DNA of 64,000 nt from Vesta saturnalis (taxonomy: Eukaryota > Arthropoda > Insecta > Coleoptera > Lampyridae). A program made the translations under genes and the position numbers. Under the pieces are notes generated by a model. The model saw only the letters and a program-made list of their open reading frames with translations, searched no databases and was not told where the DNA came from. This document shows positions 47,701 to 59,700 of the stretch, piece by piece (the stretch's first letter is position 1; each line of letters begins with the position of its first letter). The stretch is taken from contig JARFJB010001819.1 in the NCBI GenBank assembly GCA_036346205.1, positions 3,991,001 through 4,055,000 of the forward strand, given 5' to 3'.

Positions 47701-50700
47701 TTTGTTTAAAAAAAAATCTAGGGGGGGGGTATTATTCAAATAATGCCTAACGGAGAGGCACCACTCGTAGAAACAAGATACATTCCACAGTTATCTTATC
47801 CGGAAAAAATTTTTTTTTGTTTTTAAAAGAAAAAATATTAAATTCTGTTAAGAGGTGTGTAAAATGTAAATTCCTCAACATATTTACATTATTATACCTT
47901 GTTTTTTATTTACCAACTGATTATTATTTACAACATTCCGATTTACATTTAAATTCTGTAAAAATATACTTTCTCTGTATATTTTTGGAAAGTTAAATCA
48001 CTAATGTAATTAATATTAATAATACGAGGGTTGCGTTTTATTAATCGTAAGCATGATATGTAGAAATTAATTAATAAAAGTAAAATACATTCTTCGTGGG
48101 TTTTTATAAGTAGCAACAGATGGAATTCTTGAAGTAAATATTTCTAAGAAATAGTGTTTTGGTTTCGTTATGTTGGTTATAGGATGTTTTGAATGGTGTC
48201 TTGATTTATTTTGCTTACATTAATAACTGAATTAAAATTAATTTAAAGTTAGAAATTCACATTTGGTGTTTAGATTCAAATATTAAAATTAATTCACAAC
48301 ATTAATTTGAATTGTAACATACCGAAAACGGGCACACCCTGACACTGACACTATACCCAGTGGTTTTTACCAACAAAGCAATTATAGATGAACATATTTT
48401 ACAAAGATCAATAATACTTCCTTTAATGAAGTATTTTGTATAATAAATAAATTTCCACTAAACAACTTGCATTATCAATAATTATAATTAATACTTAATT
48501 ACATGGGGAATACACAATCTATGCAATTATATGTATGTATGTATTGGTAGTAAATATATTATTATTACTATTATTATATGCGTGTAACCCATATAAATAA
48601 AAATAAAATATTTTAAGTAGTTGATCTTGCCGCTCAGTTATTTAGGACAAAGAGGTAGAAATTTTGATATTAGGTAGAATGTTCAGTAACTAACCTGCCT
48701 CTTAAAAATAAACACATCAAAATAGAACAAATTTTATAACGTGTACGTATATCACGTATATCTTACAATAAAAATAGTAAGTGTCAAGCACACGCAAATT
48801 TCACGTTGTGTTTCTCAACTGCGAATTTTTATCAAACTAAGAAAATGACAACTTTCACGATTTTTGCTCATTATAAATAAATTTATATAATAAATAATTA
48901 TAAATAGTGTATTTATGTAATGATTGTACAGGGTGGCCAACTAAGAATGCGAAGTACTGTTTCTGGGAAACTATCCATCGTAGAGGCTTGCGCAAAAAAA
49001 GTTATTACTAAAACGGCCAATACAAAATCTTGGAAAATATTTTCATGTTTCTGAAATGTTTCTGCAATCTTGAATCTAAAAAAGTGATGTTTCTGTGAAT
49101 TCTGCTATATTAACCTAATAAAAACTGATCTTTGAAGTCGAGGATAATCTGAACTTTTTTTGTTTGTCACTTTTTGACGTATCTATAAAAACAAAGTGGT
49201 GGGGGGTATTCAAAGGTTTCCCCCGTATATTCGAAACGGCTAATCCGACTTTAACAAACTTGGGCGCGTTGAAACGAGCTTTTCTTGGACTACAAAAGTT
49301 AAAATAATTGAAGTTTTGTTAGTTTCACATGCCGTCGCTAGAGGGCTTTGTTCGACATTCCGACAGAAACGGTTAATTTTCGCAAAAAAATTAAACGCAT
49401 TGGTATGACTTTTTTTCATGAACAAGTAGCTAAATGATGCCTAAATAAGCTCGCGAAAACCGCGTCTCGATATCTTGTTCATAACCTTAAATATAGGCCA
49501 AAGAAAACTTTATACGAAAATCCCTTAAATTTTTTTTTAACTATATTTTTCTGGAATTGTTTCTATGTATTATGTAAGTTGTGGCCCTAAAAAGCACCGA
49601 TTTAAAGGAGGAAGGTTTTTAATGCCCCCGTAAATGCTCGAAATGCTGCCCATTGAAATTGAAGCTGCAGTTTTGTCTACCCATAAGAGGCCTCAGCAAT
49701 GCACAGAGTGATGTAGCATTTCGAGCATGTACGGGGCATTAAAAACCTTCCTCCTTTAAATCGATCCTTTTTTAGGGTCGCAACTTACATAATAGAAACA
49801 ATTCCAGAAAAAATATAGTTAAAAAAAAAAATAAAAATTTAAGGAATTTTCGTATAAAGTTTTCGTTGCCGATATTTTAGGTTAAGAACAAGATATCGAG
49901 ATGCGGTTTTCGCGAGCTTGTTTCCGAATCATTTAGCTACTTGTCCATGAAAAAAAGTCATACCAATGTATTTAATTTTTTTGCGAAAATTAACCGTTCC
50001 TGTCGGAATGTCGAACAAAGCCCTATAGCGACGACATGTGAAACTAGCAAAACTTCAATTATTTTAACATGCGTAGCGCAAGAAAAGCTCTTTTCAACGC
50101 GCCCAAGTTTGTTAAAATCGAATTAGCCGTTTCGGAGATACGGGGGATGATTTAAGGAAACCTTTGAATACCCCCCACCACTATATTTTTATAGATACGT
50201 TAAAAGTTCCAAACAAAAAAAGTTCAGATTATCCTCGACTTCAAAGATCAGTTATTTTTTTATTAGGTTAATATAGCAGAATTCACAGAAACATCACTTT
50301 TAGATTCAAGATTGAAGTTACGCCCCCTAGCGGCCATTTCAGAAACATGAAAATATTTTCCAGGTTTTTGTAATGGCTGTTTTAGTAATAACTTTTTTTT
50401 GCGCAAGCCTCTATGATGGATAGTTTCCCAGATACAGTACCTGGCATTCTTAGTTGGCCACCCTGTCCAAACTTCATACGTTTTGACAACGGCTGTTATC
50501 ATCATCAGTAAAAATAAAAACGTTTAATTAATAAACGCTAGTCCTAAACAAATTTAAAGAAATATGAAAACACAAATAATAAACTTTCTGTAAAAGAATT
50601 ATGTATTTACACTAAATTTTGATTGGAGTATCAACAAGGGATGTGCAATATCACTTTATTGATATTGCACGTCCCTTGTTTCCAGATCCAACTGTACTGC

Positions 50701-53700
50701 TGACTGTCTACACTCTAAACAAATGTGTTGCTGATGTTTGTGGAATGACTATAGTTAGTGTTCATGTAAACCTGAAATTTTTGTGTGGAATACTTTCCAG
50801 AATAACTAAAATTAGCATAAAACCAATAAACCAAGAGATATTTGAAAAAAAAATAGTTATTTGTTTCATTAGTACCAAAGAATGGCAATTTTCGGGAAGA
50901 TGAAGAAAGTTGCGAAGCGGAGTCCCGAAAATACATTTTTTGCACGAACAAAAAAATCATAAAATTTTTTCTCCAGACACTTTTATCTTTATATTCAGTC
51001 TATGTTTTTGGGAACCCCTTATTTATGTCGCTATCAGCATCAGACATTAATAATACTCATTTTATACAAAATAAGTATTATTCTACTTTTTAGTGAAAAA
51101 AAATGTAGCGTGTAGTTTTTAATTAATATTCATTGGATTTTACCTCTATAAATTTAATTCAAATGTGCCAGAAGATGGATGGTGCCACCGGCGACAGCAT
51201 ATGTCGGTATCTGTTCATAAAAGATATTCACTCAAAATACATAAATAAACTTACACTTGCTTAAAACGTAAGTAGAATGCAAAATTATATTAAATATCAC
51301 TGCTGATTTATGACCGAAAACGTCGTTTGTGATGAACATGCAAAAATTTTAAAATTGTATTTATTGAAGTAATGACATCCCATGAACGTCATTCACGCGA
51401 AGTTAATATTTAGTGAAGACCAAATTATTTTCTGTACTTGGACAAAAAGTAAAGTACTTTTTGTCAGTTGCGGCCCTTGGTTTAATACTTTGGAGGTGCA
51501 CAATTTTAAACTAAAAGAGAGTGTCGATAGTAAACCACCGGAGGCGAAAATTTTTTTGGGAGCCACGCCCAAAAGGACTTATTTTAGACTATAAAATTGT
51601 AGAAATTAAAGGAATTTATTAAGAAATTAGAAATTAAGTAACTTACCTCGCTGGGTACCTCGGTCTCGCCAAACAATTGTATCATAGTTTTTATATTTCA
51701 CAAACACGTTTTGTATTCAAAATGAAGTCGCCTGTCCTTTTTGGAGATAAATTCTTCACTGACCAATTCATTAAAATTTTGAATTTCTTGAATCATACTT
51801 CACATACTTCCTTAGCTTGCACAGTCCTGGAAACATACGAATTTGTCTCACCTGTCTTCCGTCTTTTCCTAGCTTGACTTTCAACAATATCTTCTAACTC
51901 GGTTTCTTTTTGAATATTTTTTTAAACTCAGTAATGCATCGTTTTATGGTAACGAAATCAGTAGCCTTTTTTTTTTCATTTAGGAATATAAAAAATCAAC
52001 GTCAACCAAAAAACAAACTTGAAGGTCATGTAATAACCTTAAAAATGCACCTGCTTTTCTGATGGTATCAGATTGTGTGGATTGGATTATGTTTTTTCCA
52101 TACACTCTATAAGTGCTTCTCATTTTTCATATACAGTGTTAACGGTTCTAATTTTAAAGTTCCACCTTGTAGCAGATGCTCCAGGAACCCTATTTCCAAC
52201 CACTTTCTAATACGGCAGAATTTGAAAAAAAAATTGGTAATATCACTCAAATCGGAAAAAATATACGAACATTTGTATTTATACTTGTTGCCTGAGACGT
52301 TATTAAATTCAATTGATGTGCGTAACAATGAATATAATGGGCATATTTAAATTTATGTTTAATAAGTGTTTGCACACCACCATGTGCGCCATTCGTGACA
52401 CTTACTCTGAAATTAATTTATCAGAATTTTTTAAAATATAATTTAAAACTTCTTCTATGCAGCCAGCTAAGGAAACAGCATCGTTTAAGATAGCAAAGAA
52501 AAATGTAATTGTCTTTAAATATTGCACTCTAATGCTATCAGAGTTCGAGAATCCTCCCATAATTCGTGAACATAATCGGATTCAATAACAAAGTGCACTG
52601 AACGTTTCGGAACTGTCGCGGAGAACTAGAGCGCGGGGGGGGGGGGGTTAAAGTTCCACCAATTAGATTTAATATTACATAAGCAGTGAACGAAGCAAAC
52701 ACGCGACGCGGTGGATCCGATGAGCAGGCGCGCTTAATTAATTACTTAACCATTACCACCAAATAAGAAATTCGTGAATCATTTTACATATCGTGTTTTA
52801 ATTTTTGGTCTTTGACGAATTATTTTTAGAATCAATATTTTACAGGTAGAATGATAAAAATGTTTAAATAATGATAAAATTTAAATAGTTTTTTTTAAGA
52901 AGAGACACTAAATTTGGGAGTGCACGTGCACTTGTGGACTTATTGAGAAACCGCCAATGCTTTTTGTGAAGTTGCCATGGAGACACCGACGAATCCCAAA
53001 ATCAGCCACTTGGATACGAAATACTGTCAAAATATAGCATCTTGTTTAGGTGGTGGAGAAAAACCAATCTTTGCCACATTTGGCCCTAATTAACTTTTTT
53101 ATCACAAAATATTTTATTTGTGACATTTGGCTCAATATTTATAACACTAAAACAATGAAGTTCTAAGAACTATTTCTTTACCACATTTTTTTTGCAAATT
53201 GGAATATCTATTTACAATTTTTAAATAACCGAACTATTAGTCATGCTACGTTCAAAGTATTTGAGACGTACAATTAGGTACTAGAAAACCAATGAGTGTA
53301 GCTATTATGCATACTTAATTGGTGCAAATTTATATTAAATACATATTCATGTATACACATTAACTATATAAATAACAAATTGAGATTGACGTTACACTTA
53401 GTATCTCCATAAAAATATTTAAAAGATTTATTACATCTTAAAATCGGCACTTTGATTAACTGCTTTCATTTTGGATGTTTAACAAATTATGCTTTTGTCA
53501 CAGGTTTTTTAATTCATATACAGAGTGAACCACTAAACCATTTCAGTCAAAAATGTTAAATCTACAACCCAAAATGGCTATATATAGCTTGTGTATAACG
53601 ATTTTGTTGTTAAACCAAAACAATGAAACACATTTTCGCCCAATGTGCGAGGTCATATTACTTCAATGTTTAACACTACGCACGGTATCTATTTTTGATT

Positions 53701-56700
53701 ATACATTTAAAAATTTAAATTTTCTTTTAAGTTTGGCAATATTATTTAAATCATGGACGCGGAGTTGGTGGACATTGCCCCATGGCGTAAGAAGTTATTA
53801 CAATAAAGTTCTCTTCTACAGGCCTTGAAATTTATCCTTGGAAAAATGCAGTTTGCATTACTTATTTATTATTCGACAATGCGCTAAGGTACCACTCTCA
53901 AAGGAAACATCAAACTTACTGCAGTTTGAAGGGTTTATAAATAGACGTTTGGAGCCTCCCAGAGTCCACAAATATCAATTCACAAAATAGTCTGTGTATG
54001 TCCATCTGTCTGGAAACAATTCGATTGTTAAAATCGCTATCTCGAATTTCCTCGTTAAAGTTGGTAAAAATCACTTTGCTCGTATTGAGTTTTCTGGCAG
54101 TGTGATTTTGTAGAAAGCTTCTCAGTGCGTCTTTTATGCGTCTCAAATACTGCTTGAATTTTTATCATTAAAATTGATTTAAACGTTTCCAAGTATGAAT
54201 CGTTGTGATCCACATCTAAAATGTCTACTTAATAAATAAGTCGTGAACCAATGTAATAAACAGTCACCTCAAATTAAGGTTGATATTGTGTACTCATTGA
54301 CTAATGAATACAATTAAATTTTGTAATCGATCTGACTTAAAATAAACACTTTTAACATCATATAACCAAAACGTCAAAAGCTTAATCCTTAAACTGTGCA
54401 ATCCTTAATGTAACTTCACACACAAAAAAAAGATCTATTTATATAATACTGGTTCTCTTCAAACTGTAGGTTGAACCATCACTTTAATAAGGTCTTAACA
54501 ATAAAACTGTAGGGAAGGTCCATCACAATTTAAACAGAAGAATAAGTTAACTAACCGTACTCCATTAACAAAATCTTTTAAGAATGTTTGCATGCATTAC
54601 TTACGTTCTAGCATACATACTAACGAAACAATAAACAGTGGTGGTGTTGAGAATTGATTGTCTGTTAGGCCTAATTAATATTTACCATTAACGCCTTTAA
54701 ATGCCAATCAATCATTCACTACTCAACAAATATCTAAAATTATCTTTACATACAATTCTTGAAGTAATTTACCAGATATAATGTTCTATCCACTAGGGAT
54801 TGATTTTCTTTAATTATTCCAAGTATGCACGTAAGTAACGCTGCGCCGTCACACTACAAGCTTTCACTCATATCCTTTTAACATGTATAAACATTGGAAA
54901 ATTTGATTTACTAAATGCCCTCTAAATACCTACCTGTTACAGAATATTTTAATTATACTTGTTGACTGAATTCTTAAGTGTCTATAAATTTGATCAATTT
55001 AACGCTGCTAATAAACGCTCATCTGTTTAACTCGGTATTGGTACTGTTCAATATTATCAACTTTAATTTACAATACATCTTTAGTTATACAGGACCGACA
55101 AAGGGTCTGCAACAAATGGAAACATTTTAAGATTTCCAAAAAAAAAAAAACGTTACTTGGGATCGATTCAGCATACCCAACAACAAAGAAAAATTACTTT
55201 GACATATGTCACTTGACTATTGTCATGGCGGTCATTTGGTTTACATAAAACAGTAAAAATTTCAAAAAAATCCCAATGCAATAATGTCCAAAACATTTGA
55301 GAGTTTAAATTTTCATAAAAGAAAGAATGGTCCTATTATTGAAAAGATGTAGATACCGTACCATACATTCACTTTACAAATGTATTGGTCTTTTACTTTC
55401 TATTACAAATTCCGGATTTTTAGTGGCCCACCAACGACAGTTCTGCGAGCTAACAGTCCCGTTGGAAGAAAACGTAGCTTCGTCAGAGAATATTACCTTT
55501 TTTGAAAAACCTGCGTCCTCGACCTTTCCTTGAAACCATGCACAAAAGTCCAAACGAGCATCATAATCACGATCCTTTAACACGTGAACAAATTTTGGTT
55601 TATAAAGATGGAACTTATTTCTTTTTAAAATCTTTCTGACTGGCTTGTCTTAAATGATTGTAGTATTAGAAATATGACTCACCGATATCAGTGGTGTTTC
55701 TAAAACTGTTAAAAGTACATCTAAGTACCTTCGTCCCCAGTTACCGGCTTTTCATGAGAAATTGTATACCGGTTTTCCACATAGCCTGTTTGTTTAAATT
55801 TTGTTATTATGCGCGACACTGTGAAATAATTTGTCTGGATCTCTTGCATTGAATATTTCGGCTGTCTTTCTGGATGCCTTATACTTATCTCCGTAAACCA
55901 GCACTATTCGATCTTTTCGGCCACTGATAGGACTGAAGGCATTTTTGGCAACAATAATTACACCAACAATAGAAACAAACAACAACGTAACAGTGAACGT
56001 AAACAAAACAAAAGAAACCTGCAAAAATTCAAAAATACAAGAGTAAAAATCACTATGCAAATGCTAGTGTGGCGTAATTATGTACAGTTATGATTGTTGC
56101 AATTGCTTTTTATTTAAGACGTTCCATGCTGCCTAGATAAGTTAATGAATTTTTGTTTTCTATAGGTGATTGCGACAAGGATGAAAGTGTGAAAATCTTG
56201 AATAAAATACACTGGCATTATTTTTTTATAAAATTTTTATTTGTTATTCAATTAAATCAAAAAACATAAATATTGACTTAGTTAAGTTTAGAATAGAAGA
56301 ATGGATCATTTAGAAGGAATTAAAAATACTTCTAAATTTCGTATTTAAAGTTTTTGTTTTCTATAGGTGATTGCAACAAGGTCAGATGTCTTAAAATTAA
56401 TATTTTTAGTTTTTTCCATTTCTTTGCGAGACCATAAAAGGAAATTATTGCACTGGGATGTTTTTGTAACTTTTACTCTTTTATGTAAACCAAGCGAACA
56501 ATTTTTTTTAATTTCCAGAAAAGACCAACAAATTGATATTTTTCAAACGTCCTTGAATCTTTTTGAAAATTAACATACACGAAAAATCAGATTCTGAACA
56601 ACTTTTCTCTTTAAAACTTTCCGATATTTTCTCATCTAACCCCACTTTTTAATCGTCCCATCTCTGCTTTCGATGGTAGTCGGAGTCTGCATTACTGTGA

Positions 56701-59700
56701 CGAACAAAATAAACGTCAAAATTTATGTCAATTTGACATTATAAACATCACAGTTCCCTATCAATAACCTCCGTATTAGGCCAACGACGACATATCAATG
56801 ACTATATCAGTGCACATAAACAATTATGTGCTGACGTTCGATCAAATTTTTAAAGTTAATTCTGCGCTATTTCTGTAGGAAACTGTAATATAGCGAAAGC
56901 AATCTCTGCATTTAATTGTCAAAATTTATGGCACGAGTACGGTTACATCCATTCTATTTTACCTTTTCTAGATTTATGTCATCTAATTATTTTTATTGTT
57001 AATATTTTGATATGTCATTATTGTTTGATGGTAATTATAGGTATTTTTAATTTTTTTTACAAATTATTTAAGTATTAGCTTTTCTCTTTTTCTTAAAAAA
57101 TGTCATTTTTTATTTGCATAAAATGTTTACTCTTTTAGAGACCAGTTATATATAAGTGTAATTAGGCCACTTAGAATAGCATACTCAAGACAGTTGTGTG
57201 GTGTAGATCAAAATTTAAGTAGAAGCTGCAGACATTGAACGAGTCTCTTGTATATGTATATACATACAATGTTTGCAATTGATTCATCATGTCACATTAA
57301 TGACTGTTGAAATTGTTACGTATTTTGAACATGTTTTTCTTATGTTTAAGATCGTTGTTTTTATCTTCGTTTAGTTTTAATCGATCATTGCTTACTACTG
57401 TATAAATTAATAAAAATTAGTAATTCACAATAAGCAACTAAACGCATTGAATACAAATGTGGAATATTCTACATTAGAACTGTATTACCATTTGTAATAT
57501 AATTTTTTTTTCATAGAATACATTAAAAATTATCACAATGCGAGGGGGGAGGGCTAGCACAACTGAATAGTGAAAAAAAAACGCATTATCAAATGACAAA
57601 GTGAAGATGCAAAACAAGCTCTGCTTTAAAGTCTGTTTCAACTAAATTCAAACAGCTCATTATCAGTTGATATGATATGGTCAGTCAGATCGACGTGTGA
57701 TAGTGTGCGAAATAGTAGATGGTATAGGCATCTCAATTAAACAGCATTAACAATATTTTACACAGACATTTACATATGAAAAAGATATCGGCAAGATGGG
57801 CGCGTCACTTACTAGTAGTGGACCAAATGAGAGTTCGTGTACAAGCTTCAAATCAATGTTTAGCCGTGTTTCCACGTAATCTGGCCGAGTTTTTTTAGAC
57901 CATATGCGACTTTTGGATCCACCACCATATCCCTGAAACTAAGAAATGGCCAAAGCAGTAAATTTCATCAAGCGAAAGTGCTTCAATCAAAGAAGGCTCA
58001 AATTGTTTACTCAGCTAATGAGGTCATAACCCGTTTTTGTTGGAACTCCAAAAGACATAATCCATATTGACCATTTGGAAAGAGGGAAAACAATAACTGG
58101 ATATAATTACATCTATTTAATGACCCGTTTTGATCAACACTTAAAGAGAAACGACCACATTTGGCACGTAAGAAAGTGATCTTTCATTACGAAAAAGTCC
58201 CATCTCATTCGTATGAAATTGCGAGCGCTAAATTGGAGAAATTACGCCAAGAACTGCTTCCCCATCCACCAAACTCTCCAGATCTGGCCCCAAGAGACCC
58301 TTTTTTATTTCTGAATTTGAAAAAGTCGATCACAGGAAAAAAATTCACAATAAATAAAGAGGTTATTGTTGAAACGGAGGCCAAAAGAATATTTTTCGGG
58401 CGGCTTAAAGATATTGGACTAAGTGTGTAGCGCTTGAAGGGGATTATGTCGAAAAATAAAATGTTATAAAACGGCAATGACGTGTACGCACCGGTACAAA
58501 CATTCACCTATACTAATAGGTATAAATAAAATGTAAAAGTTGCTTGTCGCCATAGTCACTTGTTGCCAATCAGTAGTAATATGGGGCCGGTTCTGGACCA
58601 GTTCAAGGTCACTCGCCCTCTGGTGGTGAGAAACGAAAGCTTTTGGAGCGCTTGCAAGGTCAAGCTTTTGGCGGGAAATTTAAAATTTTGGAGCTAGTCA
58701 AGGTCAAAACTAAAAATAGAAGTAGCAAGGTACTCATAAATCTAAAAATAGAGTTTTCAAGGTCAAAGATTATTGACCTACGGTGGTGTCATATTACATT
58801 TCTTAGAAATATAAAAAGGTCATTGGCGGGAAATATAAATGTTTGGAGCTGGTCAAGGTCAAAGCTAAAAATAGAAGTTGCAAGGTAACCATTCTTAGAA
58901 ATCTAAACGTTTTTTTGAGTAGGTTAGCAGTTTTGAAAGGATGCATGTTTATAATAAAAACGCTTCTCCGGGATTGCATGATTCAGTAAACTTTTTATTG
59001 CTAGAAATGGTGAAAGTAATAAGAATGATAAGAAGAAAGAAACAATTATTAAGTATTGATGAGAGAAAGAAAATACTCGAGGTGTTAATCAAGAAAATAA
59101 AAGAATTGAGGATAGATTTAGAGCTGTATGACCTTGAAAGAGCTCCAAAAGCTTTCGTTTCTCACCACCAGAGGGCGACTGACCTTGAACTGGTTCAGAA
59201 CCGGCTCCATATTACTACTCCAATCGTAATTTATGCTAAAATGGATTAACGATATCCTGACGCCTCTGAATCGACGTTGTAGCTTCAAATTTGCTTGTAA
59301 ATCAATTACGAAATAACGCAAAAATCTATGTTATAACAAAGCATTTTAAAAATTTAAATTATTAAAAATATGTAGTCTTAAACTTTAATAGAAAATTACG
59401 TTTGTATTTGGAGCATAAATTTGTTATTGTTTTTATTTAAATGTAGGTTTAGTTTAATAATATTATGAATTTTGATTTAATTGTTTTTACCTCAACTGAA
59501 CTAAAAATCACGTTAAATAAATTTTATTGTTACAGTATTTTTTAATTTTGTAACAATTTTTTATTAAGTAAATTGTGATAATTTTATTATTAAATGTAAA
59601 AAAAAAAATGTTGAAAATGTTATTTGTGATTCTGAGAAACTTCTCAGAAACTTGATGTCATGTTGTAACGGACGTAATAAAAATACTTTGAATTCTATCA

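Noticed and set aside
49240..50126. Two similar 61-codon open frames on opposite strands
   Set aside because: They are the two arms of the long palindrome, not duplicated genes.
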